From the NCBI GenBank assembly GCA_002336485.1, contig DDCZ01000038.1, forward strand, positions 15,950-79,949: a stretch of 64,000 bases of DNA. Reading direction: 5' to 3'. Shown here piece after piece: positions 18,625 to 27,342 of this stretch (the stretch's first letter is position 1; the number at the start of each line of letters is the position of its first letter). A model generated the notes under the pieces. The model searched no databases and had not been told where the DNA came from. It saw nothing but the letters and a program-made list of their open reading frames with translations. This stretch comes from Flavobacteriales bacterium UBA1993 (GTDB lineage Bacteria; Bacteroidota; Bacteroidia; Flavobacteriales_G; Salibacteraceae). A program made the translations under genes and the position numbers.

Positions 18625-19431
18625 CTACTCGACAATATTGTATTCAATTTCGGAGTCTTCATTGCTCTGAAAGATGCGAACAAGCCCTTTATTCTTAACG
18701 TATGTAAGTCGGCTGAATGAATTTTGCTCGGTGTTTTCCCGTTCATCTTTGAAGTACATTTTAGCCACCTCATCTGAAGACAGCACGAGGCAATCGTTTA
18801 CTGGATCCAACGCTGGGATTCTTTCCAATGTATACTTCATGCTAGAAATGAAATCCATCGTTGCGCTTGGGTCATTGTAAAAGGCATAGAACACCGTGGC
18901 CGAAAGCTCAGGGTCGTCATAAGCAAATTTCGATTTCCCGTCTAATTGAGCCTTAATCTCTCGAATTTCACCGTTCGGTGCTGGCTCAAAAAAGGCTTGA
19001 CCAACAAATTCCAGCCAATTATTCTTCGAATAGCGCTCAACGCTTCGATTCATTGGAACCGAATCGCCTCGGAGCCAGGTGTAGGTCATTTGGTAAACGG
19101 TGTCTTCCATCGAGTTTACCTCTTGCATTAAAAACAGCAAGGCTTCTTGGTCGTCCTTATAATGAGCAAACGTTCGATAGGTTCCGTCTTCCTCATCCGG
19201 CCATTTGAGGTAATCGAGTAATGAAAAATCGGTTGATGAAGAACTGATCGTTTTAGATTCATCATCGTTTTGGACCTGCTCATTAGCTACTGCTGAAGCG
19301 GATCCTGTGTCAGCAATGCTGCTCGAGTCTTCAGTTGAAGGTTTTACTTGTTTCTTACTTTGATTGCAGCTTACTAGGAGCGCTGCAACGATTAATAAAC
19401 CAAAACGCGAATACATCTTACTTCTACCCAT
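18625..19431 (-). CDS. lipoprotein of unknown function
   Basis: A protein of 268 residues from ATG 19431, or 263 from ATG 19416. Lipobox LLVSC, then NQSKKQVK and a Ser/Asp/Glu linker. The remainder (~80-265) has an alternating beta pattern with no motif I recognise. Start 19431 is favoured because an exact -7 box (TAAATTTG, 19444-19437 on the minus strand) ends 5 nt upstream. It lies 10 nt after the helicase stop, so it may be read both from the upstream operon and from its own leaderless promoter. Confidence 0.7.
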   Translation of the reverse strand: MGRSKMYSRFGLLIVAALLVSCNQSKKQVKPSTEDSSSIADTGSASAVANEQVQNDDESKTISSSSTDFSLLDYLKWPDEEDGTYRTFAHYKDDQEALLFLMQEVNSMEDTVYQMTYTWLRGDSVPMNRSVERYSKNNWLEFVGQAFFEPAPNGEIREIKAQLDGKSKFAYDDPELSATVFYAFYNDPSATMDFISSMKYTLERIPALDPVNDCLVLSSDEVAKMYFKDERENTEQNSFSRLTYVKNKGLVRIFQSNEDSEIEYNIVE

Positions 19432-19436
19432 AAAAT

Positions 19437-19444
19437 CAAATTTA
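19437..19444 (-). promoter_or_regulatory. -7 element inside the helicase 3' end; predicts leaderless lipoprotein mRNA
   Basis: TAAATTTG on the minus strand is an exact TAnnTTTG. It overlaps the helicase stop codon and ends 5 nt before ATG 19431. No TTG at the ideal -33 position. Confidence 0.4.
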
Positions 19445-20755
19445 GATACCACTGACTCGAATTTTGCGCTTTTTCACTCGATAGCCATCAATTTTTCGAA
19501 TAACATCCAATGCCACCTCCGCCTTTACGGCCACAAATGCGCAGTCCTGCTTTAACTCAATAAGTCCTAAATCTTCGGACTTTATTTCACCTTGCTTGAT
19601 GCATAAACCGGCTATATCTCCTTTCGAAATTTTGTCTTTCCGTCCACCGGATATAAAAAGCGTTTTCCAATTGGATCTAGGTTCTTGGCTTTCTGTTTCA
19701 ATATCCTCGAATGGCAACTGAGGCACATAATCAGGAAGCGGCTCGTCGGTGTACTTTATTACGTACGCCGTTCCATCGCTTTTCATGCGCGCTGTACGAC
19801 CGTTTCGATGCACAAACTCATGCTCTTTGAGAGGTAAGTGATAATGAATAATAAACTCAATGGCCGGAATATCTAGCCCACGTGCAGCAAGGTCTGTCGC
19901 AATAATGAGCTGATGCGTTCCATTCCGAAACTTTATCAGTGCCCTTTCTCGATCCACCTGCTCCATTCCACCAAAAAAGCACCCGTGTTGAATGTCATGC
20001 TCGAGTAGGAAGTCACTTACCCGTTGTATGCTGTCTTTGAAATTACAGAAAACAATTCCCGGTCGGTTTCCTAGGTGCTTCAGGGCCTTTACCAATGTTT
20101 CAAGCTTATCCTTGTCCGGAGACCTGATCGCTTTTAGAGTGAGACCACCAACACCAGCTGATAGGTAATCTATCTGAATTGGGTTCTGTACGCGCACAAA
20201 TGGAGGAACAGGCACTTCGTTAGATGCAGAGGTTAGAATGCGTTGCTGCACGGCATTTATGCCAAGGCAGATCGATTTCATTTCCGATTCAAATCCAATT
20301 TCCAGAGACTTGTCAAATTCGTCTAAAACAAGCAACTTGATGTTTTCAATCGAAAATGTTGTCCGTCTTAAATGGTCTGATATCCGACCAGGCGTTCCAA
20401 CCAGAATGGCCGGTGGCCGTTTGAGGTTTATTTTGTCCTTATTGAAAGATTGTCCTCCGTATACCGCGTTGCACTTATATCCAGCGCCCATTTCTCGCAC
20501 GACTTGTTCGATTTGAATGGCAAGTTCGCGAGTTGGAACCACAATCATCAACTGTACTTCCGAGAGCATCGGATCAAGTTTTTGGATCAAAGGCAATAAG
20601 AACGCAAGCGTCTTACCTGTTCCTGTTGGAGATAGTAAAACAACATCTCTGCGCTGTTCTATTGCCGCCTCGGCCTCTATTTGCATAGGGTTCAAGGCTT
20701 CAATCTTTAGCTTTTGTAATATTTCGCTTTGCGTCTTCACGTTATTTTTTTTCAA
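19442..20755 (-). CDS. DEAD-box-like RNA helicase with DbpA-type RNA-binding C-terminus
   Basis: A 437-residue SF2 helicase. Motifs: Q-motif region ALNPMQ, I SPTGTGKT, Ia PTRELAIQ, Ib GTPGR, II DEFD (not DEAD), III TSAS (usual SAT altered), V ARGLDIP, VI HRNGRTAR (usual HRxGRTGR). Residues ~365-437 (WKTLFISGGRKDKISKGDIAG onward) match the DbpA RNA-binding domain, which targets DbpA to 23S rRNA; a ribosome-assembly role is inferred. The first codon is TTG 20755, inside the upstream methyltransferase. A GTG at 20740, 1 nt past that gene's stop, is an alternative start. Confidence 0.85.
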   Translation of the reverse strand: MKKNNVKTQSEILQKLKIEALNPMQIEAEAAIEQRRDVVLLSPTGTGKTLAFLLPLIQKLDPMLSEVQLMIVVPTRELAIQIEQVVREMGAGYKCNAVYGGQSFNKDKINLKRPPAILVGTPGRISDHLRRTTFSIENIKLLVLDEFDKSLEIGFESEMKSICLGINAVQQRILTSASNEVPVPPFVRVQNPIQIDYLSAGVGGLTLKAIRSPDKDKLETLVKALKHLGNRPGIVFCNFKDSIQRVSDFLLEHDIQHGCFFGGMEQVDRERALIKFRNGTHQLIIATDLAARGLDIPAIEFIIHYHLPLKEHEFVHRNGRTARMKSDGTAYVIKYTDEPLPDYVPQLPFEDIETESQEPRSNWKTLFISGGRKDKISKGDIAGLCIKQGEIKSEDLGLIELKQDCAFVAVKAEVALDVIRKIDGYRVKKRKIRVSGI

Positions 20756-21623
20756 AGTATCCCTTCAAGGTCGTACCTGTGTTTGTTACAGTCAATGCCC
20801 AATTAATCCAGTTCTTCAGCAGGCCGAGGTACCATTTCGATTCAATACTACGTCTAAGTTTCTCGTCAGAAGATTCCTCGGATATAAACTCCTCAGAATC
20901 GGCCTTTTGCGAGGTTTTAAATCGCGTTAGGCTAAATCCGGTAGACAGGAATTTCACTTTTTTGAAGTCCATCTTACGCGCCAACAATTCGAGCGTAGAT
21001 TTGGTGTAATAGCTTAAGTGCTCTGGGTAGTGGATAATATTGTATTCGGCTTTTAGGTAGTATCTGGTAATCGCGTTGAAGTTAGGCGTAGTCAGGTAGA
21101 ATAATCCCTTTGAGCGCAGGTAGCGATGTATATGGCCGAGATCCTCAATTGGATTATTAATATGTTCAAGTACCTCGAAAGAAGTGATTACGTCGAAGGA
21201 GTCTGCGTCAAAGCCCTGCTCGGTCAGGGCGCCTTGTAGCATTTGAATGCCGTCTTTTTCGCAAAGCTCGACCGCCTTTGGCGAATATTCAGTTCCGTAT
21301 ACTTCCCAACCTCTTTTTTGGGCCTCGAGCAAGAACCAACCTCGGCCGCACCCAACATCTAATATTCGGTTTGTCTTCCGATAAGGCTCAAACTCATCTA
21401 AGAGCGCCTGATAGCTGTTTATCGTCAGCGGCGATAGATAACCCTCCTCGTCGTAAGCATAGGATGCGTAGAAGGCGGAGAGCTCTTCATCGGTAGGAAT
21501 ACGCTCCATCATCACGAATCCACAATTGCCACAGCGCACCAATTGGTGCTTCTCGTAATATCCAGCAACTGGATTTAGCGTCTGCGATTCGCAGACTAAG
21601 CAAGATGTGTGTTTGCTGTTCAA
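20742..21623 (-). CDS. class I SAM-dependent methyltransferase with N-terminal zinc-ribbon
   Basis: A 293-residue protein. The N-terminus has two cysteine pairs (SCLVCES and RCGNCGF, ~8-35) resembling the zinc-binding motif of C-methyltransferase-like proteins. The SAM-binding motif is ILDVGCGRGWFL (~87-98), with DVITSFEVLEHINNP as motif II and LFYLTTPNF as motif III. Probably methylates a small molecule or sugar; the substrate is unknown. TTG 21623 is the only plausible start, 21 nt after the VF530 gene. The 3' end overlaps the helicase start by 14 bp, indicating translational coupling. Confidence 0.8.
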   Translation of the reverse strand: MNSKHTSCLVCESQTLNPVAGYYEKHQLVRCGNCGFVMMERIPTDEELSAFYASYAYDEEGYLSPLTINSYQALLDEFEPYRKTNRILDVGCGRGWFLLEAQKRGWEVYGTEYSPKAVELCEKDGIQMLQGALTEQGFDADSFDVITSFEVLEHINNPIEDLGHIHRYLRSKGLFYLTTPNFNAITRYYLKAEYNIIHYPEHLSYYTKSTLELLARKMDFKKVKFLSTGFSLTRFKTSQKADSEEFISEESSDEKLRRSIESKWYLGLLKNWINWALTVTNTGTTLKGYFEKK

Positions 21624-21644
21624 TGGATGAAATTCGCGGCGAAG

Positions 21645-21893
21645 TTACTTACCCTCGCGGTTTTTCACCCAGAGATAGAGCTCTTCGACTTTTTCACGGG
21701 CCCAAGGGGTTCGCCGAAGAAACTTTAGGCTAGACTTAACCGACGGCTCATATTGGAAACAACGAATCGGAATTCGATCGCCCAATTCATCCCATCCAAA
21801 CTCACGAACCAAGTGTGCTACCACTTCAGCGAGCTTTACCCCATGAAGCGGATTGTTTGGTTGATCCTGCTTTTCCCTTTTTTTATTCTCCAT
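21645..21893 (-). CDS. VF530 family (DUF2132) small DNA-binding-like protein
   Basis: An 82-residue protein with the conserved VF530 core: NNPLHGVKLAEVVAHLV, FGWDELGDRIPIRCF and PSVKSSLKFLRRTPWAR, then VEELYLW. The solved Vibrio member resembles helical DNA-binding folds; the cellular role is unknown. The ATG overlaps the stop of the upstream membrane-protein gene (TAATG-type), so it is translationally coupled. Confidence 0.92.
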   Translation of the reverse strand: MENKKREKQDQPNNPLHGVKLAEVVAHLVREFGWDELGDRIPIRCFQYEPSVKSSLKFLRRTPWAREKVEELYLWVKNREGK

Positions 21894-22570
21894 TATTCAA
21901 CTTCGCTAAGGTCGACCTTTTCTGCTCCCAGATAAAAGAAGTATGCCGCCACCGCCATGATAGTATGGCTCGCGGCAAGGTGGTTAAACCAAGGGTGAAT
22001 GACCCACTTGTTTAAAAAGAACAAGGCAGCAATGGCGGCTATGCCTATACCGATCAGGATAAACTTACTTGCCTCATTTCTGGTTTTGTAATACAGGAAT
22101 CCCTCCAATCCAAGAACCACGAACATCAGTCCATAGCCTGAATGGAAGGTGACGTAAGAGAATTCAAGGGTAACTATAGACAGTATCATGAATGTGCTTA
22201 GTTCGATGATGTTCACCACCTGTAGTGTGCTGATTATCTTCTTGTTGAACAGAAGTCGAGTGTGGTTGATGGCAGCTCTCTCAATAAGCATAATGCTAAA
22301 CATGCTGGTGATCCACCCCGGAAGTTTCCAAGCCATGGAAAGCGAATACAAAAATGCATGTCCCATCAATCCGCCTAGGAAGGTGGCAATAGCCATGAGT
22401 AGAAAGTAAAACTTAAAAAGGGTGGTTGCCTGATTCTTATTCGATGACCGATGCAACTTATAGAAGAAATAGAAGCAAACGGCAGAAACCAATAGGTCAG
22501 TCAAGGTGGCTATGGGCTCATCGATGCGTATGCCTCCGAGATATATCGTAATAATGTCAGTTCGTTCCAT
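21893..22570 (-). CDS. seven-transmembrane protein, DUF6962-like
   Basis: A 225-residue protein with about seven hydrophobic helices (residues ~20-38, 50-72, 83-100, 114-135, 140-158, 170-188, 195-215) and a histidine-containing loop (LMGHAFLYSL). Resembles the DUF6962 family in length and topology; that assignment is tentative and no catalytic motif is seen. It lies 33 nt after rlmD and its stop overlaps the VF530 start. Confidence 0.6.
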   Translation of the reverse strand: MERTDIITIYLGGIRIDEPIATLTDLLVSAVCFYFFYKLHRSSNKNQATTLFKFYFLLMAIATFLGGLMGHAFLYSLSMAWKLPGWITSMFSIMLIERAAINHTRLLFNKKIISTLQVVNIIELSTFMILSIVTLEFSYVTFHSGYGLMFVVLGLEGFLYYKTRNEASKFILIGIGIAAIAALFFLNKWVIHPWFNHLAASHTIMAVAAYFFYLGAEKVDLSEVE

Positions 22571-22603
22571 AACTTAGATCAATCATGCAACATTAGGGTT
22601 TAT

Positions 22604-24022
22604 TCAACCTTGTTTTAGCTCCAATAATGCCACATTTTCCACATGACTTGTGTGAGGAAACATATCAACGGGCTGTGCTTTGATAAGATTATATTTCTCG
22701 CCAAGCATTTTTATGTCTCGTGCTTGTGTTGCCGGGTCACAGCTCACGTAAACAATGCGATGAGGTGCCGCTTCAAGTATTCTAGTGATTACATCTTCGT
22801 GCATTCCTGCTCTTGGTGGGTCGGTAATTAAAACGTCGGGGATGCCATGTTCCGCGATGAATTCCGCATTGAGTACGTCCTTCATGTCGCCAGCAAAAAA
22901 CGAAGCGTGTGTGACACTGTTCATTGCCGCATTGCGTTTCGCATCCACGATCGCTTCGGGAACATATTCAATGCCCACTATGGATTTTGCCAAGTTGGCG
23001 ACGTAAAGCGCTATAGAACCTGTGCCGGTGTACAGATCGTATACATTTTGAGTTCCGTCAAGTCCAGCGAAGTCAAACACAATCTCATAGAGCTTTTCAG
23101 CCTGACTCGGGTTGGTCTGGAAAAAGCTTTTTGGGCCGATGAGGTAGTCGACGGTGCCACCGTTATTTGGTCGGGTGAATGTTTCAACAAGTTCGCGTTC
23201 GCCATGAATGTGCTCAGCCAGGCAATCGCTAAAACTATCATTGACCTTTTCGTTTACAATAACCCAAAACGAATGAGTGTTGGGGTACGCCTCAATAAAT
23301 GAGGCGCACAATGCTTTTACATCATCGTTGTGCTCTTGCACAATAAGAAGAATCATCCAGTCTCCCTTGCGATTGTTTCGAAATAAAACGTTTCGCATGA
23401 TGCCCGTTTTCTCTCGAGGATGATAAAATGGAATAGGCCGTTTCTTAGCCTCTTCAAATATGAATTGCCGCATGGCATTGTGTGCGTCGTCTTGCAAATG
23501 GCATTTGTCAACGTGAAGAATCCAATCAAACCTACCTGGAACATGGAACCCAACGGCTTCACGATCGGTGATTTCTTCCTCGGATGTGATTTCCTCTGGC
23601 GTTAACCATCGGCTCTCCACAAAGGTGAATTCAAGTTTGTTTCGGTAGTGATAGATCTGCTTTGATCCAAGAATTGGAAGGGCCTCAAATTCTGATTCTC
23701 CGGCAATCCGTCTTAATTGCTGAAAGACCCGGTTTTCCTTGAAGCTAAGCTGATCTTGATAGCCGAGGTTTTGCCAATTACAGCCACCGCAGTGATCAAA
23801 GTGCGCGCAAACTGGATCAACGCGCAGGGGAGAAAGCGTAGTTATTTCTTGGACACGCCCAAAGGGCATACCTTTTTTCTTTCGTCTAATCTCCAATGTG
23901 ACCACGTCGCCTGGAACGGCATCCTGACACAAGTATGCGATACCATCTTTTTTGCCGATAACAGCACCCTTTGCTCCGATATCAACTATTTCGATATCGG
24001 TTTCTATTTTTCGCTTCTTCAA
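22604..24022 (-). CDS. rlmD: 23S rRNA (uracil-5-)-methyltransferase, RlmD family
   Basis: A 472-residue protein. TRAM domain at ~5-60, then iron-sulphur ligands in DPVCAHFDHCGGC (Cys72, Cys78, Cys81) with a fourth near HVDKCHL (~172). The SAM fold contains LYTGTGSIALYVA (~318), TDPPRAGMHED and the catalytic-Cys motif VSCDPATQARD (~427). The family converts a uridine of 23S rRNA (U1939 in E. coli; related RlmC/CD act at U747) to 5-methyluridine. Position specificity is not provable here. TTG start, 6 nt after the transketolase C-half gene. Confidence 0.88.
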   Translation of the reverse strand: MKKRKIETDIEIVDIGAKGAVIGKKDGIAYLCQDAVPGDVVTLEIRRKKKGMPFGRVQEITTLSPLRVDPVCAHFDHCGGCNWQNLGYQDQLSFKENRVFQQLRRIAGESEFEALPILGSKQIYHYRNKLEFTFVESRWLTPEEITSEEEITDREAVGFHVPGRFDWILHVDKCHLQDDAHNAMRQFIFEEAKKRPIPFYHPREKTGIMRNVLFRNNRKGDWMILLIVQEHNDDVKALCASFIEAYPNTHSFWVIVNEKVNDSFSDCLAEHIHGERELVETFTRPNNGGTVDYLIGPKSFFQTNPSQAEKLYEIVFDFAGLDGTQNVYDLYTGTGSIALYVANLAKSIVGIEYVPEAIVDAKRNAAMNSVTHASFFAGDMKDVLNAEFIAEHGIPDVLITDPPRAGMHEDVITRILEAAPHRIVYVSCDPATQARDIKMLGEKYNLIKAQPVDMFPHTSHVENVALLELKQG

Positions 24023-24028
24023 AGTGGG

Positions 24029-24988
24029 CTATTTTCTCTCGAGTACCTTTTTGGAAGCACGAACAATATCGCTCACATCCAATCCGTATTTTTTCAATAA
24101 ATCCTTCGGTTTTCCACTCTCTCCAAAGGAGTCATTTACGGCGATATATTCTTGAGGTGCGGGGAAGTTTTGAGAAAGAACCTGAGCGACTGCGTCACCT
24201 AGACCACCATGAATATTGTGCTCCTCTGCAGTCACTACACATTTTGTTTTTGACACACTGTCAAGAATCGCATCACGATCAATGGGTTTTATGGTGTGCA
24301 TGTTTAATATATCGCATGTAACACCCTGATTTTCAAGTTCTTTTGCTGCTAAAATTGCGTACCAAACCATGTGACCAGTCGCAATGATCGTCACGTCCTG
24401 GCCATCGTTGATCTTCCATGCTTTACCAATAACGAACGGTTGATCTTTGGTGGTAAACATCGGCCACTTTGGTCGGCCAAATCTCAAATAAACGGGGCCG
24501 TCCCATTCATTGATGGCCAAGGTAGCGTTATACGTTTGGTAGTAATCACACGGATTAATCACACACATATTTGGCAGCATACGCATCAACCCAATATCCT
24601 CTAAAATTTGGTGCGTTGCGCCGTCCTCACCAAGTGTTAAGCCAGCATGCGATGCACAGATTTTAACGTTCTTTTTAGAGTAGGCCACAGACTGTCGAAT
24701 CTGGTCGTATACGCGTCCCGTACTGAAGTTTGCAAAGGTTCCTGTGTATGGAATTTTCCCTCCAATTGTGAGGCCCGCAGCCATTCCAATCATATTTGCT
24801 TCTGCTACTCCTGCTTGAAAGAATCGATCTGGATAGGTATCCGCAAACGCATTCATTTTCAACGAACCAATTAGATCTGCGCATAGCGCTACCACACGAT
24901 CATCACGTTTGCCTAGTTCGGCCAGGCCTGCACCGAATCCGCTGCGTGTATCCTTTTCTTCCGTTGGGTTAAAGTCTTGTAGGTTCAT
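24029..24988 (-). CDS. transketolase, C-terminal subunit (split enzyme)
   Basis: A 319-residue protein covering the pyrimidine-binding and C-terminal domains of transketolase: TRSGFGAGLAELG, VALCADLIGSLKMNAF, FFQAGVAEANMIGMAAGL with the catalytic Glu, ICASHAGLTLGEDGATHQ, and PVYLRFGRPKWPMF. With the N-half gene at 26393-27238 it should form a thiamine-diphosphate heterotetramer moving two-carbon ketol units in the non-oxidative pentose phosphate pathway. The halves are separated by a vWA gene. Spacing is 5 nt to that gene and 6 nt to rlmD, so one operon. Confidence 0.92.
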   Translation of the reverse strand: MNLQDFNPTEEKDTRSGFGAGLAELGKRDDRVVALCADLIGSLKMNAFADTYPDRFFQAGVAEANMIGMAAGLTIGGKIPYTGTFANFSTGRVYDQIRQSVAYSKKNVKICASHAGLTLGEDGATHQILEDIGLMRMLPNMCVINPCDYYQTYNATLAINEWDGPVYLRFGRPKWPMFTTKDQPFVIGKAWKINDGQDVTIIATGHMVWYAILAAKELENQGVTCDILNMHTIKPIDRDAILDSVSKTKCVVTAEEHNIHGGLGDAVAQVLSQNFPAPQEYIAVNDSFGESGKPKDLLKKYGLDVSDIVRASKKVLERK

Positions 24989-24993
24989 AGTTG

Positions 24994-26382
24994 TTAGTTC
25001 AGTTTTACAGCGACCGAGGACCCGCTTATTACTCTAAAGTTTTTTTCGACAGTGAAAATGCTCTCTTTGGCTCGCATTGGTCTAAAAACAGCCACGTACT
25101 CACCGGGCATAAGATTCAATGTTTCTCTTTCTTGTGTGCGACTCAGAGTCGCCACCAGCTCCATTTCATTTTTTCGAACGATGTACACGCTGCCGTATCC
25201 ATGTCCCACTTTACTGAATGTTGCTACACCGGGTTGGGGTATTGCTATGGTGGTGGTATGACTTTGAGTAATCTCTACATCTTCAATGTAGGTGCGGGGA
25301 AGTGTGAGAATCTCTAGATCATACTTGCCAACAATATACTTCTGAATTTCAGAGAATTTCTGCACGTGAAGCGTTTGCATATCGCCGTGTCGACGCACAA
25401 TAATGGGAAGCTTATCGGCATCTGGATTTACGCCCTTCATTTTGAATTCTAATAGGCCTTGTGGTGTTGGAATTCCTATCACAGTGTGTTCGCCAGGAGT
25501 AATTGTGGCGCTGTCTACCATCCGCGGCGGAATGGTGTGAGCGACAACCCGATAGGTGTGGACAGGGTCCAGTTCCAATGTATCGGGATTTCCTCGGTTG
25601 TTCATCGTATGAACAAGGTTGTAAACCATCGCATTTGTATTACGATCGTAGAAAGTCATGTTGATATTTGTCTCTGTTGGATTTTCGTTGATGTCCAATA
25701 GGTTGACTTGGGCGGTTGTGTTATTCAGTGCTTGGCTAATCACAATCCCTAACGCATTTGTGAAGCTCTTTTCATCAGACGCGTCGTAAAAGGATCCCAT
25801 GCATTCAAAGGATTCTCGAAACTCTAAATCCAGCCCAATTCCGATTACAAATGGTTTGAGAACGATACCTCTTCTTTGCAATGACAGCGAGACGGCACAT
25901 GGATCGCCATTGCACTCTTCAATTCCATCGGTGATCAATATGATGATGTTTCTGCATTCTCTGCTCGGACAATCAGGGAAGTCATAACCTGCCTTTTCGA
26001 GGGTGGCTGCAATGGGAGTGGTTCCTTTAGGCTTGAGCGACTTAAGTGTCGATTTGATTGCGCCGACATTTTTAAATCCTAACGGAACCTTTAGTTGGGT
26101 GTCATCGCAGTCTTGACCGTGTAGGTAGTTTTTTTCATGCCCATATACGCGAAGCCCTAGTTGTAAATCCGGGACATTTCTCAATGAGTCAAGCGCTTGG
26201 CTCAGTAATTTGGTTGCGACATTAATTTTCGGCTTCGATCCCCAGACTCCATTCATGCTGTTTGAAGCATCAAAAATGAAAAGAATGCGCGTTAAGGGAA
26301 CTTCATCCTGTGCCTTCAATATTGAAGTAGAGGCGAAGAAGAATAGACCCGCTAATAATATATGGATTGCCGTTTTTGTCAC
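24994..26382 (-). CDS. secreted von Willebrand factor A-domain protein between transketolase halves
   Basis: A 462-residue protein with a signal peptide (cleavage near ILKAQ) and a vWA domain (~32-225). It has a full MIDAS: DASNS (Asp38, Ser40, Ser42), the Thr in KGTTPIA and the Asp in LITDGIEE, so it should bind a divalent metal and a partner. Four cysteines (DCDDTQ, DCPSRECR) may form disulfides. Residues ~235-460 contain repeated beta domains (VVAHTIPPRMV, GKYDLEILTLPRTY, PGEYVAVFRPMRA), each like PEGA or SpaA-type modules. GTG start. Role unknown; nothing links it biochemically to transketolase except its position. Confidence 0.78.
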   Translation of the reverse strand: MTKTAIHILLAGLFFFASTSILKAQDEVPLTRILFIFDASNSMNGVWGSKPKINVATKLLSQALDSLRNVPDLQLGLRVYGHEKNYLHGQDCDDTQLKVPLGFKNVGAIKSTLKSLKPKGTTPIAATLEKAGYDFPDCPSRECRNIIILITDGIEECNGDPCAVSLSLQRRGIVLKPFVIGIGLDLEFRESFECMGSFYDASDEKSFTNALGIVISQALNNTTAQVNLLDINENPTETNINMTFYDRNTNAMVYNLVHTMNNRGNPDTLELDPVHTYRVVAHTIPPRMVDSATITPGEHTVIGIPTPQGLLEFKMKGVNPDADKLPIIVRRHGDMQTLHVQKFSEIQKYIVGKYDLEILTLPRTYIEDVEITQSHTTTIAIPQPGVATFSKVGHGYGSVYIVRKNEMELVATLSRTQERETLNLMPGEYVAVFRPMRAKESIFTVEKNFRVISGSSVAVKLN

Positions 26383-26392
26383 AAGTGCTGGA

Positions 26393-27238
26393 TTAATAGT
26401 CTCCTACCGTTTCTTCCAATTGTTCCAATGCGCGTGCCAACTGTTCGTCATTCGGAGCCACACCGTGCCATTTATGTGTTCCCATCATAAAGTCAACCCC
26501 TGCGCCCATCTCTGTTTTCATTAAAACAACTACGGGCTTTCCTTGACCTAGAAGCGACTTTGCTTTTGCAAAAGTGTCAACAACGCTCTGCATATTATTT
26601 CCTTCAGATTCAAGTACGATCCATCCAAAAGCTACCCACTTGGCGTTCAGATCTCCAAGGGATAATACGTCAGACACATCTCCGTCAATCTGCCGATTGT
26701 TGTAATCAACAGTCGCAATTAGATTATCAATCTTGTGGTGAGGGGCGCTCATCGCGGCTTCCCAAATTTGTCCTTCTTGAAGTTCTCCGTCACCATGCAG
26801 GGTGTAAACAATGCCATCATCGCCATTGATGCGTTTTGCGAGTGCCGCACCAATCGCCACGCTTAATCCTTGACCAAGAGAGCCTGAAGCCATGCGGATG
26901 CCCGGTAAGTGCTCTGCGGTGGTCGGATGGCCTTGTAATCGAGTATCGATTTGACGGAATGTACCGAGTTCAGACACAGGGAAATATCCGTGTCGAGCCA
27001 ATGTGGAATACCAAACCGGTGATATATGGCCATTTGAAAGGAAGAAAACGTCTTCGCCTTTCGCGTCCATATCAAAATTTGATGCGTCGAAACGCATGAC
27101 TGATCCGTAAAGCGCGGAAAAAAAGTCTGCACAACCGAGCGACCCTCCGGGGTGTCCGCTCGATGCTGAGTGCACCATTCTTACAATATCTCGTCTAATT
27201 TGTGAGGCTAAATTTTCTAGCTGTTGTGTGTTGCTCAT
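26393..27238 (-). CDS. transketolase, N-terminal subunit (split enzyme)
   Basis: A 281-residue protein corresponding to the thiamine-diphosphate-binding domain: RRDIVRMVHSASSGHPGGSL (~12-31), HISPVWYSTLARHGYF, ASGSLGQGLSVAIGAALA, and the diphosphate/Mg motif GDGELQEGQIWEAAMSA ending in NNRQIDG. ATG 27238 is used; the frame extends 18 codons upstream with a poor N-terminus. First gene of the minus-strand run that continues through vWA, the transketolase C half and rlmD. A -7-like TATTTTCG lies ~21 nt upstream. Confidence 0.92.
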   Translation of the reverse strand: MSNTQQLENLASQIRRDIVRMVHSASSGHPGGSLGCADFFSALYGSVMRFDASNFDMDAKGEDVFFLSNGHISPVWYSTLARHGYFPVSELGTFRQIDTRLQGHPTTAEHLPGIRMASGSLGQGLSVAIGAALAKRINGDDGIVYTLHGDGELQEGQIWEAAMSAPHHKIDNLIATVDYNNRQIDGDVSDVLSLGDLNAKWVAFGWIVLESEGNNMQSVVDTFAKAKSLLGQGKPVVVLMKTEMGAGVDFMMGTHKWHGVAPNDEQLARALEQLEETVGDY

Positions 27239-27342
27239 AGGGTAGTGACAATATGCGCGAAAATAGAAGCGCCCGAAAGGGTAGAGGCCCAATGTTTAAA
27301 ACTTTTGAGAACTTTGAAACGCTAGAAACTTAGCCTGAAACC

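Noticed and set aside
22847..23302. 151-codon plus-strand ORF within rlmD
   Set aside because: Antisense shadow of a gene with all RlmD motifs; no domain recognised.
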